Assembly (NCBI GenBank): GCA_004369085.1
Contig: ML210147.1
Coordinates: 620,001 to 684,000 of the forward strand
From: Coprinopsis marcescibilis
Lineage: Eukaryota; Basidiomycota; Agaricomycetes; Agaricales; Psathyrellaceae
Direction: 5' to 3'
DNA length: 64,000 bases
Position numbers and translations under genes: made by a program
In this document: positions 49,184-59,529 of the stretch, piece after piece
Numbering within the stretch: the stretch's first letter is position 1
Layout of the letters: every line of letters starts with the position of its first letter
The notes under the pieces: generated by a model
Told to the model about the DNA's origin: nothing
Database searches by the model: none
The model's input: only the letters and a program-made list of their open reading frames with translations

Positions 49184-50940
49184 TCAAGCTGGCGGTGGCA
49201 ATCTGCCGACAACAGACTTCCATTCCTGGTGTAAAGGACGGGTCAGGGTCCCTGTATACAGTCGTAGGTAAAGCTGGTAACTAACCTTGTGCTTCAGCGT
49301 ACGAAAATCCTCGACGTTGGCGACGTGCAACAGGTAGCGAGTGAGTTTCACGAGTTCGCGATCGGCTCTAGCCTCAGCAGTGTGAGCGTTCTTGTAGGCG
49401 GAGATCTTGATCCCTTCTTTAGGATTGAGTGCGAAGTTACGGCTCTGAGAGGAAACAGTTGACGTCAAAAGAAAACAAGGCTGTTGTGAAAGTAAAAGGG
49501 CACGTACCAAGTCATCGATGTGAACGGTGTTGGACGCGTTGCTAGTGGACGTACAGTGCTATGTGAGAAACAAACCGTACCCTTTTCCAGCAAGAAAGGG
49601 CGCACAATTGTGGGAAATGATTCCAGATAATTTGCAGAGCTTTGACATGGTGAGACCAGGGTTTGCCTTCCCTTTCCGAGAAGATGGTGAACATGCACTT
49701 TTTGTCTAACACTGGACATTGTCTATGAGGCCAGACAAACTGGAAGCGCAAGAAGCTGCTCACCAAACGAGATCTAGGTGCCTGCGATGAGCAAGATCTA
49801 AGAGGAGTGTAGTGTATGAATGGGTTCACCTGGTAGTTTCTATTGGCGCCAACCATACCCAGTTCCACTAACTTGGTTTCAAGCCATATCCAGCTAGTCT
49901 GTGACCTTGGGAAAGACTTAGCAAGACGTTGATGTACTTTTTAGAGCCTGGACTAGTACCAGATGCAAACTTGGCGGGGTGGTTGTTAGCAATGGAGCGA
50001 AGACGACTAGATAGAGTTCTACGCATACCGTCGTAATACGGATACAGAGCTGTCAAGAACTCATGAAGATAAGGCCGGGCGCATTCGTCTGGTGGTAAGC
50101 TCCCAGAAGTCAATGGCTTGGTGTCGACGATGGCTACGCCAATCATTGATGATATTCGACCAAGAATTATGACTACACTTACTGTAATCAATGTCAAGAA
50201 CTAGCAACTTCTTTCCTGGCCTAAGAGGAGTGATTATATTGACTTGTAGATTCTCCGTCATCTCCCTTATTTTGCGGATGTTTCGATGGTCGTGTCGATA
50301 ACGATTGACAGCCGCAAGGTTCTCAGTAAAGTCGACGTCCAAGTCGTTAATCACATCTGGAAGATTTTCCAACTCTGGAAAGAGACACTTAAGCGAGAGT
50401 ATGAGTTTGAGAAATACAGCTAAACAACTAACGGGAGGGATCCTTGATTTCGTCGCCTTGGGGGGTTCCGATGAGACTGAACTTCTTGGCGCTACCAAGT
50501 CGCAGGTCCGCACTAGAGAACGCGTAAGATTTGGGGCTCATCTTTCCTCAACTTGCCTGCTCACATGCAAGCCTGGTCTGGAGGTAATTTGCCTTTGACT
50601 AAACCCAAAATCTTCTGGCGCTCGATAGGAACGGTGGTCAAATCTCGAATGCTGGTTTTAAGGTCGTAAACCCTATCGACAAAAGAAGCGGTTGTGAGCC
50701 TTGGAAGAGATCTTGAAATTATCTTACCTATCTGTCTCGGCTATTCGTAGATGGAAAGTCTTTCCTGCCCATCCGAACTGCAGGTCGACCCAACGATCCT
50801 GTGGTTCCTGTTGGGACGAATGCTGTTAGTATCGTGTTGTTGGAAACCATGCCAACCCACTTCAGTTGACATCGTAGCTGGCCCAAGACTGGATTCCGAC
50901 AGATCATCGCCGTGAACAGGCACTTCTTGTGCGCTGGACA
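49184..50940 (-). CDS. UBLCP1: Ubiquitin-like domain CTD phosphatase (UBLCP1 type)
   Basis: HAD-family phosphatase with an N-terminal ubiquitin-like domain; the animal protein dephosphorylates nuclear proteasomes. It starts MSSAQEVPVHGDDLSESS; the next exon gives WVDLQFGWAGKTFHLRIAET and then VYDLKTSIRDLTTVPIERQK (ubiquitin fold). The catalytic motif DxDxT is restored by splicing: KLLVLDIDY joins T, then IVDTKPLTSG. Then ECARPYLHEFLTALYPYYD, a 10-nt exon (49960-49969), and TSWIWLETKLVELGMVGANR. The exon supplies the middle of VCIWSQTSW, the family's conserved strand. The C-terminal exons end at 49184. About nine introns. Confidence 0.9.
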
Positions 50941-51336
50941 TGTTTATGGGTTATGGCGCACTATCCACGCTCTTCAATTATGGACTTGGCGCTGAATCGG
51001 TCTGGGAATTGGGGGTATTAGAGCTTGTGTTATGCTTGAAACGTAAAAACAATGAGAATAGGAAGAGCTGTTTGTCCTGTGGGCCAACGTTCAACGACAA
51101 GCGCTCACTGGTTTTGGCATGGCTTGGAGTCTCGACAGGGGCATCAAAGGACTCTTCCCACACGCCTCAAAGTCAAATTTAGAATGTCAACGTCAACACC
51201 GTTACAGTTTCGCCTTTCCAACACCAACAATCGCTTTCGAATGGACTTGGCCTGCAGTTAATCGAAGGGATTGAATGAACAGCAGTATGTCGTCGGGTTT
51301 TGAAAGTTATAGTTTATTCTAACAGTACAAAGTCGG
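50941..51336. other. Divergent intergenic region
   Basis: 396 bases between the starts of UBLCP1 (-) and the unknown gene at 51337 (+). Two short open frames (50940-51182 +, 51052-51261 +) are not convincing. Confidence 0.4.
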
Positions 51337-52251
51337 ATGGGAGACTCATGGTGGGATTGGATCCGTCTGAGTGAATTTACCTACCCAGATTATGTGGAGG
51401 AACGTCCTTTAGAACCAGGAGAAATCGCATTCGCTCACGGAAGTCTACAAGCAATATTCCTCAGCCTTGTCAAGTCATTGGGGATCAAATTAACACCTCT
51501 GGAATCCAGCACACTCTCTAGGTCGAATCGCAAAGGTCGCTTCTGTGTCGTCAATGGTCGCTTCCCGGATGGACGATATCAAGTATTCTTTCTAACTACG
51601 TTTGGTAGCGCTGAGGACGTTGCTGGAATCGACCCAGTTGGCCGTTTCTTCGGTATCCCCCTTGGCTTAGGTCATTCCCCCTCATTCGACGCTGTCCAAA
51701 CTACCCAGCACTGGACGGGGCCTTCCTACGTGTTTGGTATTCCAGTCGTCATCCCGAAGCACATTGCTCCAACTCGCCTGCGAAACCCTCATATAGTCTC
51801 CAAATTGGTTCCTGGGGAATTGGAAAGACTGCGTTCTATAACGGACCTCCAACTCGAGGTGGGTGCGGGTATTTTGGGACTCGCTGACTTCCTGGTTGAC
51901 ATTGGCAGTAAGAAATTCCAATCAGTTCAAGGACAAGTTCGTAGAGCAGAGTTTGATTGGAGGGTCTCCTATTTGGCCAACCGTCGTCTCAACGCCTCAA
52001 CCGATGACAAGTCACGACGCCTCCGGGTTATGCCGCATGTCCGCAACAACATCTCTTTGAAGTGTGATAAGAATTCCATCGATGGGCGACATATTTTGCG
52101 ATCATCAAACCGAGTTCTTGTCAGTCGGGCGGACTATTTAAACACATACCGACTATCTCAACACAAGTCCAAGACAATGGAACTACCACAGCCGTTTTAT
52201 TCCAGAAAACTACGAATCAGCCTGGCACTCATTGCAAGAATCATTCACTAG
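51337..52251 (+). CDS. Uncharacterised protein
   Basis: Open frame of 304 residues not recognised. The N-terminal 190 residues look like a folded domain: MGDSWWDWIRLSEFTYPDY, then RPLEPGEIAFAHGSLQAIF, FCVVNGRFPDGRYQVFFLTT, and PTRLRNPHIVSKLVPGEL. There is no signal peptide or membrane helix. The C-terminal third is less convincing: other frames are also open there, and in-frame potential introns (51908-51949, 42 nt; about 52030-52074, 45 nt) exist, so the true 3' structure may differ. It converges on the CSN8-like gene, whose stop lies 22 bp away. Confidence 0.5.
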   Translation: MGDSWWDWIRLSEFTYPDYVEERPLEPGEIAFAHGSLQAIFLSLVKSLGIKLTPLESSTLSRSNRKGRFCVVNGRFPDGRYQVFFLTTFGSAEDVAGIDPVGRFFGIPLGLGHSPSFDAVQTTQHWTGPSYVFGIPVVIPKHIAPTRLRNPHIVSKLVPGELERLRSITDLQLEVGAGILGLADFLVDIGSKKFQSVQGQVRRAEFDWRVSYLANRRLNASTDDKSRRLRVMPHVRNNISLKCDKNSIDGRHILRSSNRVLVSRADYLNTYRLSQHKSKTMELPQPFYSRKLRISLALIARIIH

Positions 52252-52273
52252 GATATTACACGAATGGAATAGG

Positions 52274-53288
52274 CTAGGCCTCCAATGCTGCAACACTGTT
52301 CGCCACCAGGTTGAAAGTGGATAAGGAGGAAATTGCTTGAGAAACATTGGTCAACACGTTGAACCTTGAGGAAATAGAGGGCTTACACGATTGATGGTTT
52401 GATTTGCCCTCTGGGATTTCGGGCAGGAGAATCTCCGAGGGTGATTCGTATTTCCAGTTGTATTTGTTCGCCTCTGATTTAATTATTTGTAGAAATCGCG
52501 ACAGAATAAACAAAAGCCACTCACCATTGATTATCGCTTCGGTTGAGACGCCCAAGTATTCTTCAGCGAGACTGATATGCAAGGAACTGTACGCTCCGGA
52601 AAGTAGTCTGAAAGTCCTTGTCCGGAAATTCTCTAATAAATATATCATGGGAGTCAGTGCATGGGGTAGACAACAAAGTGAAGCACCCAACCAGCAAATT
52701 GGGCCACCAATTTTGTAAGGATCATTGCCAGCTCCTGATCAAAGAAATCTGGCTTATTCAACAGGTCATGTAAGAGTGCCACTGTCGCATAAACTTGAGC
52801 GTGCTGCCGGGCTTGAGTGACACTGGTCAGAGTTGCCAATAACTTGACCAAAGGTAGATCTGAAAGTGGTCCAGGAAGTCTTTCAAGTGCTTGTCTAGCT
52901 GGAGGTCTGCCCAGAGATGTAAGTCTGAGAAGTTACGATCGGTTCTGCGCCCTACATGTTGTCTTCAATCAAGTATGACAGCACCAATGGGGCCACCACC
53001 AAAAGGCGGGTCACTTGGACGTCACCCGTAGTCTGAAGGGAACCGAATTATTCCTGTGGCTTTGGAATGGAGGGTAAACATGTGTACTGTAAGGTCTATG
53101 TCTTCTGCTCTGCTGCTGACTAGACGGTAATCGTTTCGCGAAACTGCTTCCATAAGTTGGGGGAACGCGACTTGATAGGGGTCAGGTCCAGCATAATTAG
53201 AGTGAGCAGAGCTGATCGTTGCTTGCGCTTGAGCAGCCTCTCGAATTTCTTCTGAAGTGACTGGAGGAGGCGTAGGTGGTCCCACCAT
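52274..53288 (-). CDS. CSN8: COP9 signalosome subunit 8-like protein
   Basis: Likely PCI-type small subunit of the COP9 signalosome (deneddylates cullins). It starts MVGPPTPPPVTSEEIREAA, then a helical N-domain (YQVAFPQLMEAVSRNDYRL), then an exon with LVKLLATLTSVTQARQHAQV and YATVALLHDLLNKPDFFDQE, and the PCI core FRTRTFRLLSGAYSSLHISL followed by AEEYLGVSTEAIIN, in which the YxSL...A..YLG pattern resembles the CSN8/eIF3k/Rpn12 group. It ends with a helix, FNLVANSVAALEA. About four introns, ends approximate. eIF3k or Rpn12-like proteins are the alternatives. Confidence 0.6.
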
Positions 53289-53437
53289 GATAATCGCTGA
53301 GATGAATTAGGTGATGATGGTGGTGATCAAGGTTATTATGGAGTATCCTGCGGTCACGGTGACAACTTTGCGGAGGGGCAAACAAAGATATGCCAATCTG
53401 AGCGCCCATCATAACACACTCTGCTTTAACCACCATC

Positions 53438-54319
53438 ATGGACGACGAAATCGAATCTATCCTACATATCGCTCGAGAGGTGTTAGGTTGGTTGACTCAA
53501 ACCCGTGATTTGTTACCATGAAGAACCTAAATCGTCGGCTTGATCACAGTCTACAAGATTCCACCCTTGACCAAAAACGCTGGTCATCGTGCAGGGGAAT
53601 GGGGGGATCTCGCCGACCCTCTTTGGAAGGGGAGGCTGCGGATAGTCGAGAAATCCAGCGGAGCTACTCTCATATTCGAGGATTCAACAACAGGTAATAT
53701 GTAGTGACTTGTTGTACGCCGTGCTGACGTCTCATGTTGCAGGGGAATGTAAGGGATTTAAAAAAAAAAAAGTTGCAGTCTTTGACGCAAGTAGTGTTTG
53801 CCAAAACCGCCTACGATCCTCAACGCCCATCTGTGGAAGCTGTCCTCGATTCATCGCGGTATTTTGTGGTACGGGTAGAGGACGCAGGAAAGAAAGCCTA
53901 TATTGGCATGGGCTTTGTAGAACGAACAGATAGCTTCGACTTCAGTATGTGGCGGGCTCAAATGCTTTGTGTAGTCATACTGAAATCTGATATTAGATGT
54001 CGCCTTACAGGACTACACCAAGTGGGCTTTGCATTCTCGTTCAAACATCGGTTGGGTGCTTACATCGGCTGGGAACTGCAGGCGGTATAAATCGGCTCAA
54101 AAGGCGGCGTTGGAACCAGAGACCGTCGATCCACAGGTGCCGTTAGGTCCGAAGAAAGATTATACTCTCAAAGAAGGCCAGACTTTCTCGATTAACATTC
54201 CAGGCCGGGGTAAATCAGCGACGTCTTCAAACCTTTTCGAAACAGGTTCCAGCGATAGTAGCTCTGGGCCTGCCTTTCCGCTCCTTCCTCCACCGCCTAG
54301 TGCTAACAAACGGCGTTGA
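53438..54319 (+). CDS. NECAP endocytosis accessory protein (PHear domain)
   Basis: Clathrin-coat-associated protein that binds AP-1/AP-2 partners. It starts MDDEIESILHIAREVL; a 67-nt intron leads to VYKIPPLTKNAGHRAGEWG. The PHear domain continues LWKGRLRIVEKSSGATLIFE, DSSRYFVVRVEDAGKKAYIG and FVERTDSFDFNVALQDYTKW. A 6-nt exon (53743-53748) is needed to read DSTTGELFAKTAYDP, the conserved GELFA strand. After the domain come PLGPKKDYTLKEGQTFSINI (the family's conserved C-terminal motif) and a Ser/Pro-rich tail ending in KRR. Frame near 54035-54110 is open but may hide one more small intron. Confidence 0.92.
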
Positions 54320-55220
54320 AAGGTGTGACGCGGTTCCTGGCATCATCTAATGCATCTATTTTTCCAGTACGGATCAGGGTCTTGTGTACTGTTATTGTCA
54401 AGTCGGGAGCCTGAATGCGACCAGATCCATTTCTGTCCAATGCCGTTCTCAAGGGTTTTCATCGGGTTTAATCCGCTGGAGCCAAGATCATAGGGCTTTC
54501 TCAAAGACATTGGCCCCAGGAGGCTTCAAGGCGATCCAACCTTGGAGTTTCTCAACAGCCGAAGTTCTTTTCTTGCGGAGAGCTTCTGCGGGCAGTGCTT
54601 CCAAGTTTCCACTTCTTCGTAACAGGCAGCGCGACCATGTATGTTTGCCAATTTCTCTAGCTTCTAACATCCGAAAGGGTTATCGAAGACCTGTTCCATT
54701 CAAACCCATCATACACTTGAATACTCATGCCAAAGGAGCCGAAGTCATGGGACAACTTGTTTTTCACTTGCTGTTACCGTGCTGCCTTCACATGACACCG
54801 CCGTGGTTCTCAGCACCCACTACTAAGTACGTTGTCCCCAGTATACTAGTACGGTCTTACAAACAATGTGAAGATCATCGCATGCAAGCGTGTGCGATTT
54901 TCAACTCGGTACGTTTTTGTAGCTTCGAATTTCAATTCCCTCAACTTTTCTCAGACCCCACATTCGATGGCAACATTTGAGCATCCCCACAAGGACCGAT
55001 GTTGACCCGCAGCCGCTGCTTCTTATTTCCTCCTCAAATCGTACGGGTGCCCAAAAATTAGCTGCAATGCATGGATCATCCAATACCGACTTGTTTCCGC
55101 CAGTCGGAGCTCGGTTGAACACCGGATGACTTATTTTGGGGCCTCAAACCGCCCAACATATAAAAATGCGCATCGAACCCTCATACTTGCGTCGTGTTAA
55201 CCCGCTTAAACATTCTCACT
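54320..55220. other. Intergenic region with unresolved open frames
   Basis: 901 bases between NECAP and the GH6 gene (both +). A 198-codon plus-strand frame (54384-54980) and minus-strand protein-like pieces (54488-54750) overlap; neither gives a recognisable protein. See findings. The last 100 bases are the GH6 promoter. Confidence 0.4.
55159..55165 (+). promoter_or_regulatory. TATA box of GH6 cellobiohydrolase gene
   Basis: TATAAAA, 62 bp upstream of the ATG at 55221, as usual for strongly inducible cellulase genes. A CreA-type carbon-repression hexamer (CCCCAC) occurs near 54985, but such short sites are common by chance. Confidence 0.6.
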
Positions 55221-57013
55221 ATGTTGAAAGGCGCACTCTTCTTCTCTGCTCTGGCTGCGCTCGCACCCATTGCACTCGCACAAAAGCCATTGTATGCCCA
55301 GTGCGGCGGTACCGGATACTGTGCGTAGTCTCTCTCGTCGAGTGCAGGGCTTTTTCACTGAGCATCACCCAACATCTACAGCCGGTGACACGACCTGCGT
55401 TGCCGGCGCTGTCTGCACAGTTGTCAACCAATTCTACTCGCAGTGCTTGTGAGTGTCCAGCACATTTAGGCTTCACTGTTATTGATTCGCTTTCTAGGCC
55501 CGGAACGGTAGTTCCTATTCCTCCTGTCACCCCGACCCCGACCCAATCAGTACCGGTTGTGATCCCCACTCCAACTGTCCCAGCCAACCCTGGCCTACCA
55601 CCAACCCCCGAATCAGGGAACCCTTTCCAGGGATACGATGTATATAAACTTTTGCATATTTCGCAAGTTTACGACTACTAATCGTCTTGCAGCTCTACCT
55701 CAGCCCGTACTACGCCGAAGAGGTCGTCGCCGCTGCCGCTCAGATCTCTGATCCAACCCTCAAGGCAAAGGCTTTGAAGGTCAAGGACATCCCCACATAC
55801 ATTTGGTTTGACGTTGTTCGCAAGACGCCCGATCTCGGCAAATACCTTGCCGATGCCTCGAACATCCAAAGGGCAACCGGGAGGAAGCAACTCGTCCAGA
55901 TCGTCGTTTACGATTTGCCCGACCGCGACTGTGCCGCGGCCGCTTCGAACGGTGAATTCCATCTGAACGACGGTGGCATGGCCAAGTACAAGAACTACGT
56001 CGACCTCCTCGTTGCTGAGGTCAGGAGTACGTATTTTGGGTTTCGTTTACAATTTAATTCGCTCATAACTTGCTTTTCACAGGGTATCCCGACGTTCGAG
56101 TCGTTGCCGTTGTCGAGCCTGATTCGCTCGCTAACTTGGTCACCAACATGAACGTTACCAAGTGTCGCGGTGCCGAAGCCGCCTACAAGGTAGGGAACAA
56201 GAAGATCCATTTTCTGCAAGGATTGTGCTGACGGAAGAAATAGGAAGGAGTTGTCTATGCTCTCAGGCAACTGAGCAGTGTTGGTGTCTACTCCTACATC
56301 GACGCTGGACACGCTGGCTGGCTAGGCTGGAAAGACAACTTGGCGCCTTCTGGCCGCCTCTTTTCCCAGATCTACAAGGACGCTGGTTCTTCAGGCTTCA
56401 TCCGTGGTATAGCCACCAATGTCGCCAACTACAACTCGCTGAGTGAGTGTTTATGTGCTGAGTTCGACCGACTGGATTGCCAACCAGTCTTGTAGGCACC
56501 AACAACCGTGACCCCATCACCAAAGACAACGACAACTGGGATGAGGTTCGATACATCAACGTGAGCCCTTCTTTTCTGCGCCTCAGGTCCACTTTGACCA
56601 AGCAGACTATGTAGGCCCTTTCACCTCTTTTGAGGCAAAACGGCTGGAACGCCCAGTTCATCGTCGACCAAGGCCGCTCCGGTGTGCAAAACATCAGACA
56701 AGAATGGGGCAACTGGTGCAATGTTCGTGGCGCTGGCTTTGGTATGAGGCCAACCTTGAGCACACCCTTAAGCGCGATCGATGCCATCGTCTGGGTCAAG
56801 CCTGGAGGTGAAGCCGATGGTACCTCTGACACCAGTGCTGTCCGATATGACACTCACTGTGGAAAGTCGTAAGTTGCTCCTGAAGTGCGGATGAAGGGCA
56901 GAAACTAATCAAACTATGTCTTCAGCGATGCTCACAAGCCTGCTCCCGAGGCCGGTACCTGGTTCCAGGAGTACTTCGTTGCTCTCGTCCAGAATGCCAA
57001 TCCGCCACTTTAA
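55221..57013 (+). CDS. cel6A: Cellobiohydrolase II, GH6 with N-terminal CBM1
   Basis: Secreted inverting exoglucanase that releases cellobiose from the non-reducing ends of cellulose. Signal peptide MLKGALFFSALAALAPIALA; CBM1 (YAQCGGTGYSGDTTC, then VAGAVCTVVNQFYSQCL) is restored by splicing across two introns; a Pro/Thr/Val-rich linker follows; then the GH6 domain: YDLPDRDCAAAASNGEF (active-site Asp region), VVAVVEPDSLANLVTNMN, YSYIDAGHAGWLGWKDNLAP, NWCNVRGAGFGMRPT and VWVKPGGEADGTSD. Stop at 57013, about 450 residues, seven or so introns. Domain order is normal for fungal Cel6A. Confidence 0.96.
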
Positions 57014-57324
57014 GAGTCTTTGTCTCTTGGATTTGGTCGCGTTTTGCTGTAGTACTCTCTTAAAAGAGCTTGTATATGATCTCATCATGTAGTTTATCCA
57101 TATATTCTGTTTCATTCACGCACTGCGAATTGACTGCGAATTTATTACTGTGGTTCAAGAATTTCGGAATGAGTTCGGAGGCTGGGGCAGCGCCGCAGCA
57201 CTTCCGGAGTCCTGCTCCGAAGTACACGTGACTAAGGGCAGCTCCGGCTTCGTCATCAAACTGACGTCCAAGAAATAGGTGGGACTGCTACTCGCTGCTG
57301 TCCGCTTCTTTTATCTGTTCCACC
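57014..57324. other. Intergenic region with NFS1 promoter
   Basis: 311 bases between the GH6 stop and the NFS1 ATG (both +). The second half should hold the NFS1 promoter, including an E-box. No gene seen. Confidence 0.45.
57225..57230. promoter_or_regulatory. E-box CACGTG upstream of NFS1
   Basis: Palindromic CACGTG 95 bp before the NFS1 ATG, a site for bHLH factors such as Cbf1-type sulfur regulators in yeasts. Function here is inference. Confidence 0.35.
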
Positions 57325-59328
57325 ATGTTGGCTACCGTTTCGCGCACCTTAGCTCGACGAACAGCGACAAAAGCCGTGACTTGGACGGCATGCAGAACTT
57401 TCGTGCAACCGTCTGGTGCCGACAGGGCCAGCGTCGTTGATGTGCCTTCCACATATCAGGAGGATTCCCATTTAACTCCTCGTCCAGGTGAGATTCACTT
57501 TAAAACGTTCTAAACAATGTTCCCAACTCCAGTTAGATATGCTTGGCTTCAAGTTGGAAGCGCCACGTCGTGAAGGGTCTGTGAAAGACAAGGTCCGACC
57601 TATCTATCTCGATATGCAGGTTGGTTGTTCTCAGTATGTCTGAACCGGGCTGACGTTTAAATTCAAGGCTACTACACCTGTCGACCCAAGAGTCCTCGAT
57701 GCCATGCTTCCTTATCTCACTGACCAATATGGCAATCCTCACAGTCGAACTCATGCCTATGGATGGGAAGCGGAACAAGCAGTTGACGAAGCGCGAAAGG
57801 TAGCAACACCACAGCCTCCAAATATCGATTTACCTGACACCATTTTGCTTCAAGGACGTCGCTGACCTCATTGGTGCAGAAGCAAAAGATATCGTGTTCA
57901 CTTCTGGAGCTACGGAAACGAACAATATGGCAATCAAGGGTGTCGCACGGTTCCATAAAGAGAAAAGACGACATGTCATCACCACTCAAACTGTGTGTTC
58001 TCTGGCTGCGTGAACGTTCATGGCTAACGATTGAATTAAACACAGGAGCATAAATGTGTATTGGACTCTTGTCGAAAATTGGGCGAGGAGGGTTTCGATA
58101 TCACGTACTTGCCAGTCCAATCCAACGGTATCATCTCGCTAGAAGAACTTGAAAAAGCGATTCGCCCAGACACTTCGCTCGTCTCAATCATGGCCGTAAA
58201 CAACGAGACGGGTGTAATTCAACCTCTGAAGGAAATCGGAGCCATTGTTGGCAAACACAGAGGAATGTACTTCCATACCGATGCTGCCCAAGCTGTCGGC
58301 AAAACACCCTTGGACGTCAACGAAATGAACATAGACTTGATGAGCATCTCGGGTCACAAACTGTACGGACCAAAGGGGATTGGAGCTGCTTATGTTCGAC
58401 GACGGCCACGAGTTCGACTGGAGCCAATCTTGAGTGGTGGTGGTCAAGAAAGAGGATTGCGCAGTGGCACACTTGCTACTCCGTTGGTTGTCGGATTAGG
58501 GATGGCAGCAAGGATTGCTGGAAAGGAAATGGCGGTGAGTGTCAAGGCTTGATGATCACAAGGATGAATCTGCACGTTGCTCATAATGAGCATGAGTTGA
58601 ATATCTACTATCGCATGCAAAATATGTGATATGAGGATGGTTCAACTATGATAAATTGTGCAGGGGTACTGATTTTGTTTTACCTTGGCTTTTTGGACCT
58701 GATCTCAAAACAATGCTGACGTATTGACTGGCAGAGAGACCATGCACGCGTGACGGAACTTTCAAATCGCCTAGTCGATGGGATCAACTCCCAGATTGAC
58801 CATGTTGTAAGAAACGGGGACGTTAACGGTTATCCTGGCTGCGTGAACCTGAGCTTTTCATACGTGGAAGGCGAGAGTCTTCTCATGGCCCTTAAAGTAA
58901 GAAACATTTATACGAAGGGCCCGTGCTCGTCCTAACTTGTGAAACAGGAAATTGCACTTTCCTCTGGAAGCGCGTGCACTTCTGCATCATTGGAACCTTC
59001 TTACGTGTTGAGAGCCCTCGGTACGTGCAATCTTGCAACCTTGATTCACTGTGTTTCGTAGCTTATTATCTTTAGGTGCGGCGGAGGATATGGCACATTC
59101 TTCACTGCGGTTTGGACTAGGTCGGTTTACCACTGAAGCGGAGGTCGACTTTGTGATTGAAAAGATTGTTGCTACTGTGCATCGATTACGGGAGATGAGG
59201 TGTGTTTACATACGGGGGTTTTCCTTTTTTTTTGCAACCACTCAATGATTTATTCTAGTCCTCTCTGGGAGATGGTGCAAGAGGGAATCGATATCAACTC
59301 AATCGATTGGTCCCAAGCTCAACATTGA
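57325..59328 (+). CDS. NFS1: Cysteine desulfurase, mitochondrial
   Basis: PLP enzyme that supplies sulfur for iron-sulfur clusters and tRNA thiolation. Targeting peptide [20 protein letters not shown]; mature part with [87 protein letters not shown] and the Schiff-base Lys in [14 protein letters not shown]. The persulfide Cys loop is [20 protein letters not shown], split off by a normal intron. The C-terminus ends near [20 protein letters not shown]. About eight introns; the first acceptor must be the one giving [12 protein letters not shown]. Confidence 0.96.
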
Positions 59329-59529
59329 GTCATTCAGCAGGACTCCGTTTGCATATCGTACACATAGTATCTTACCTTATTTCATCTTGTCGTACCGTAC
59401 ATAATCGAATTGTTGTTAAACTTTCTCCAAAGTTGATCGTTGATGGCCCGTGCGCGTGAGAACGAAGACTTCCCAAGTTGAATCTTGTTTTCAAAGTCCG
59501 CACCATTCCTTGCTTTCCCAACAACCACG

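Noticed and set aside
53760..53771. Poly-A run suspected of causing a frameshift in NECAP
   Set aside because: The run falls inside an intron once the 6-nt exon model is used, so no frameshift needs to be invoked.
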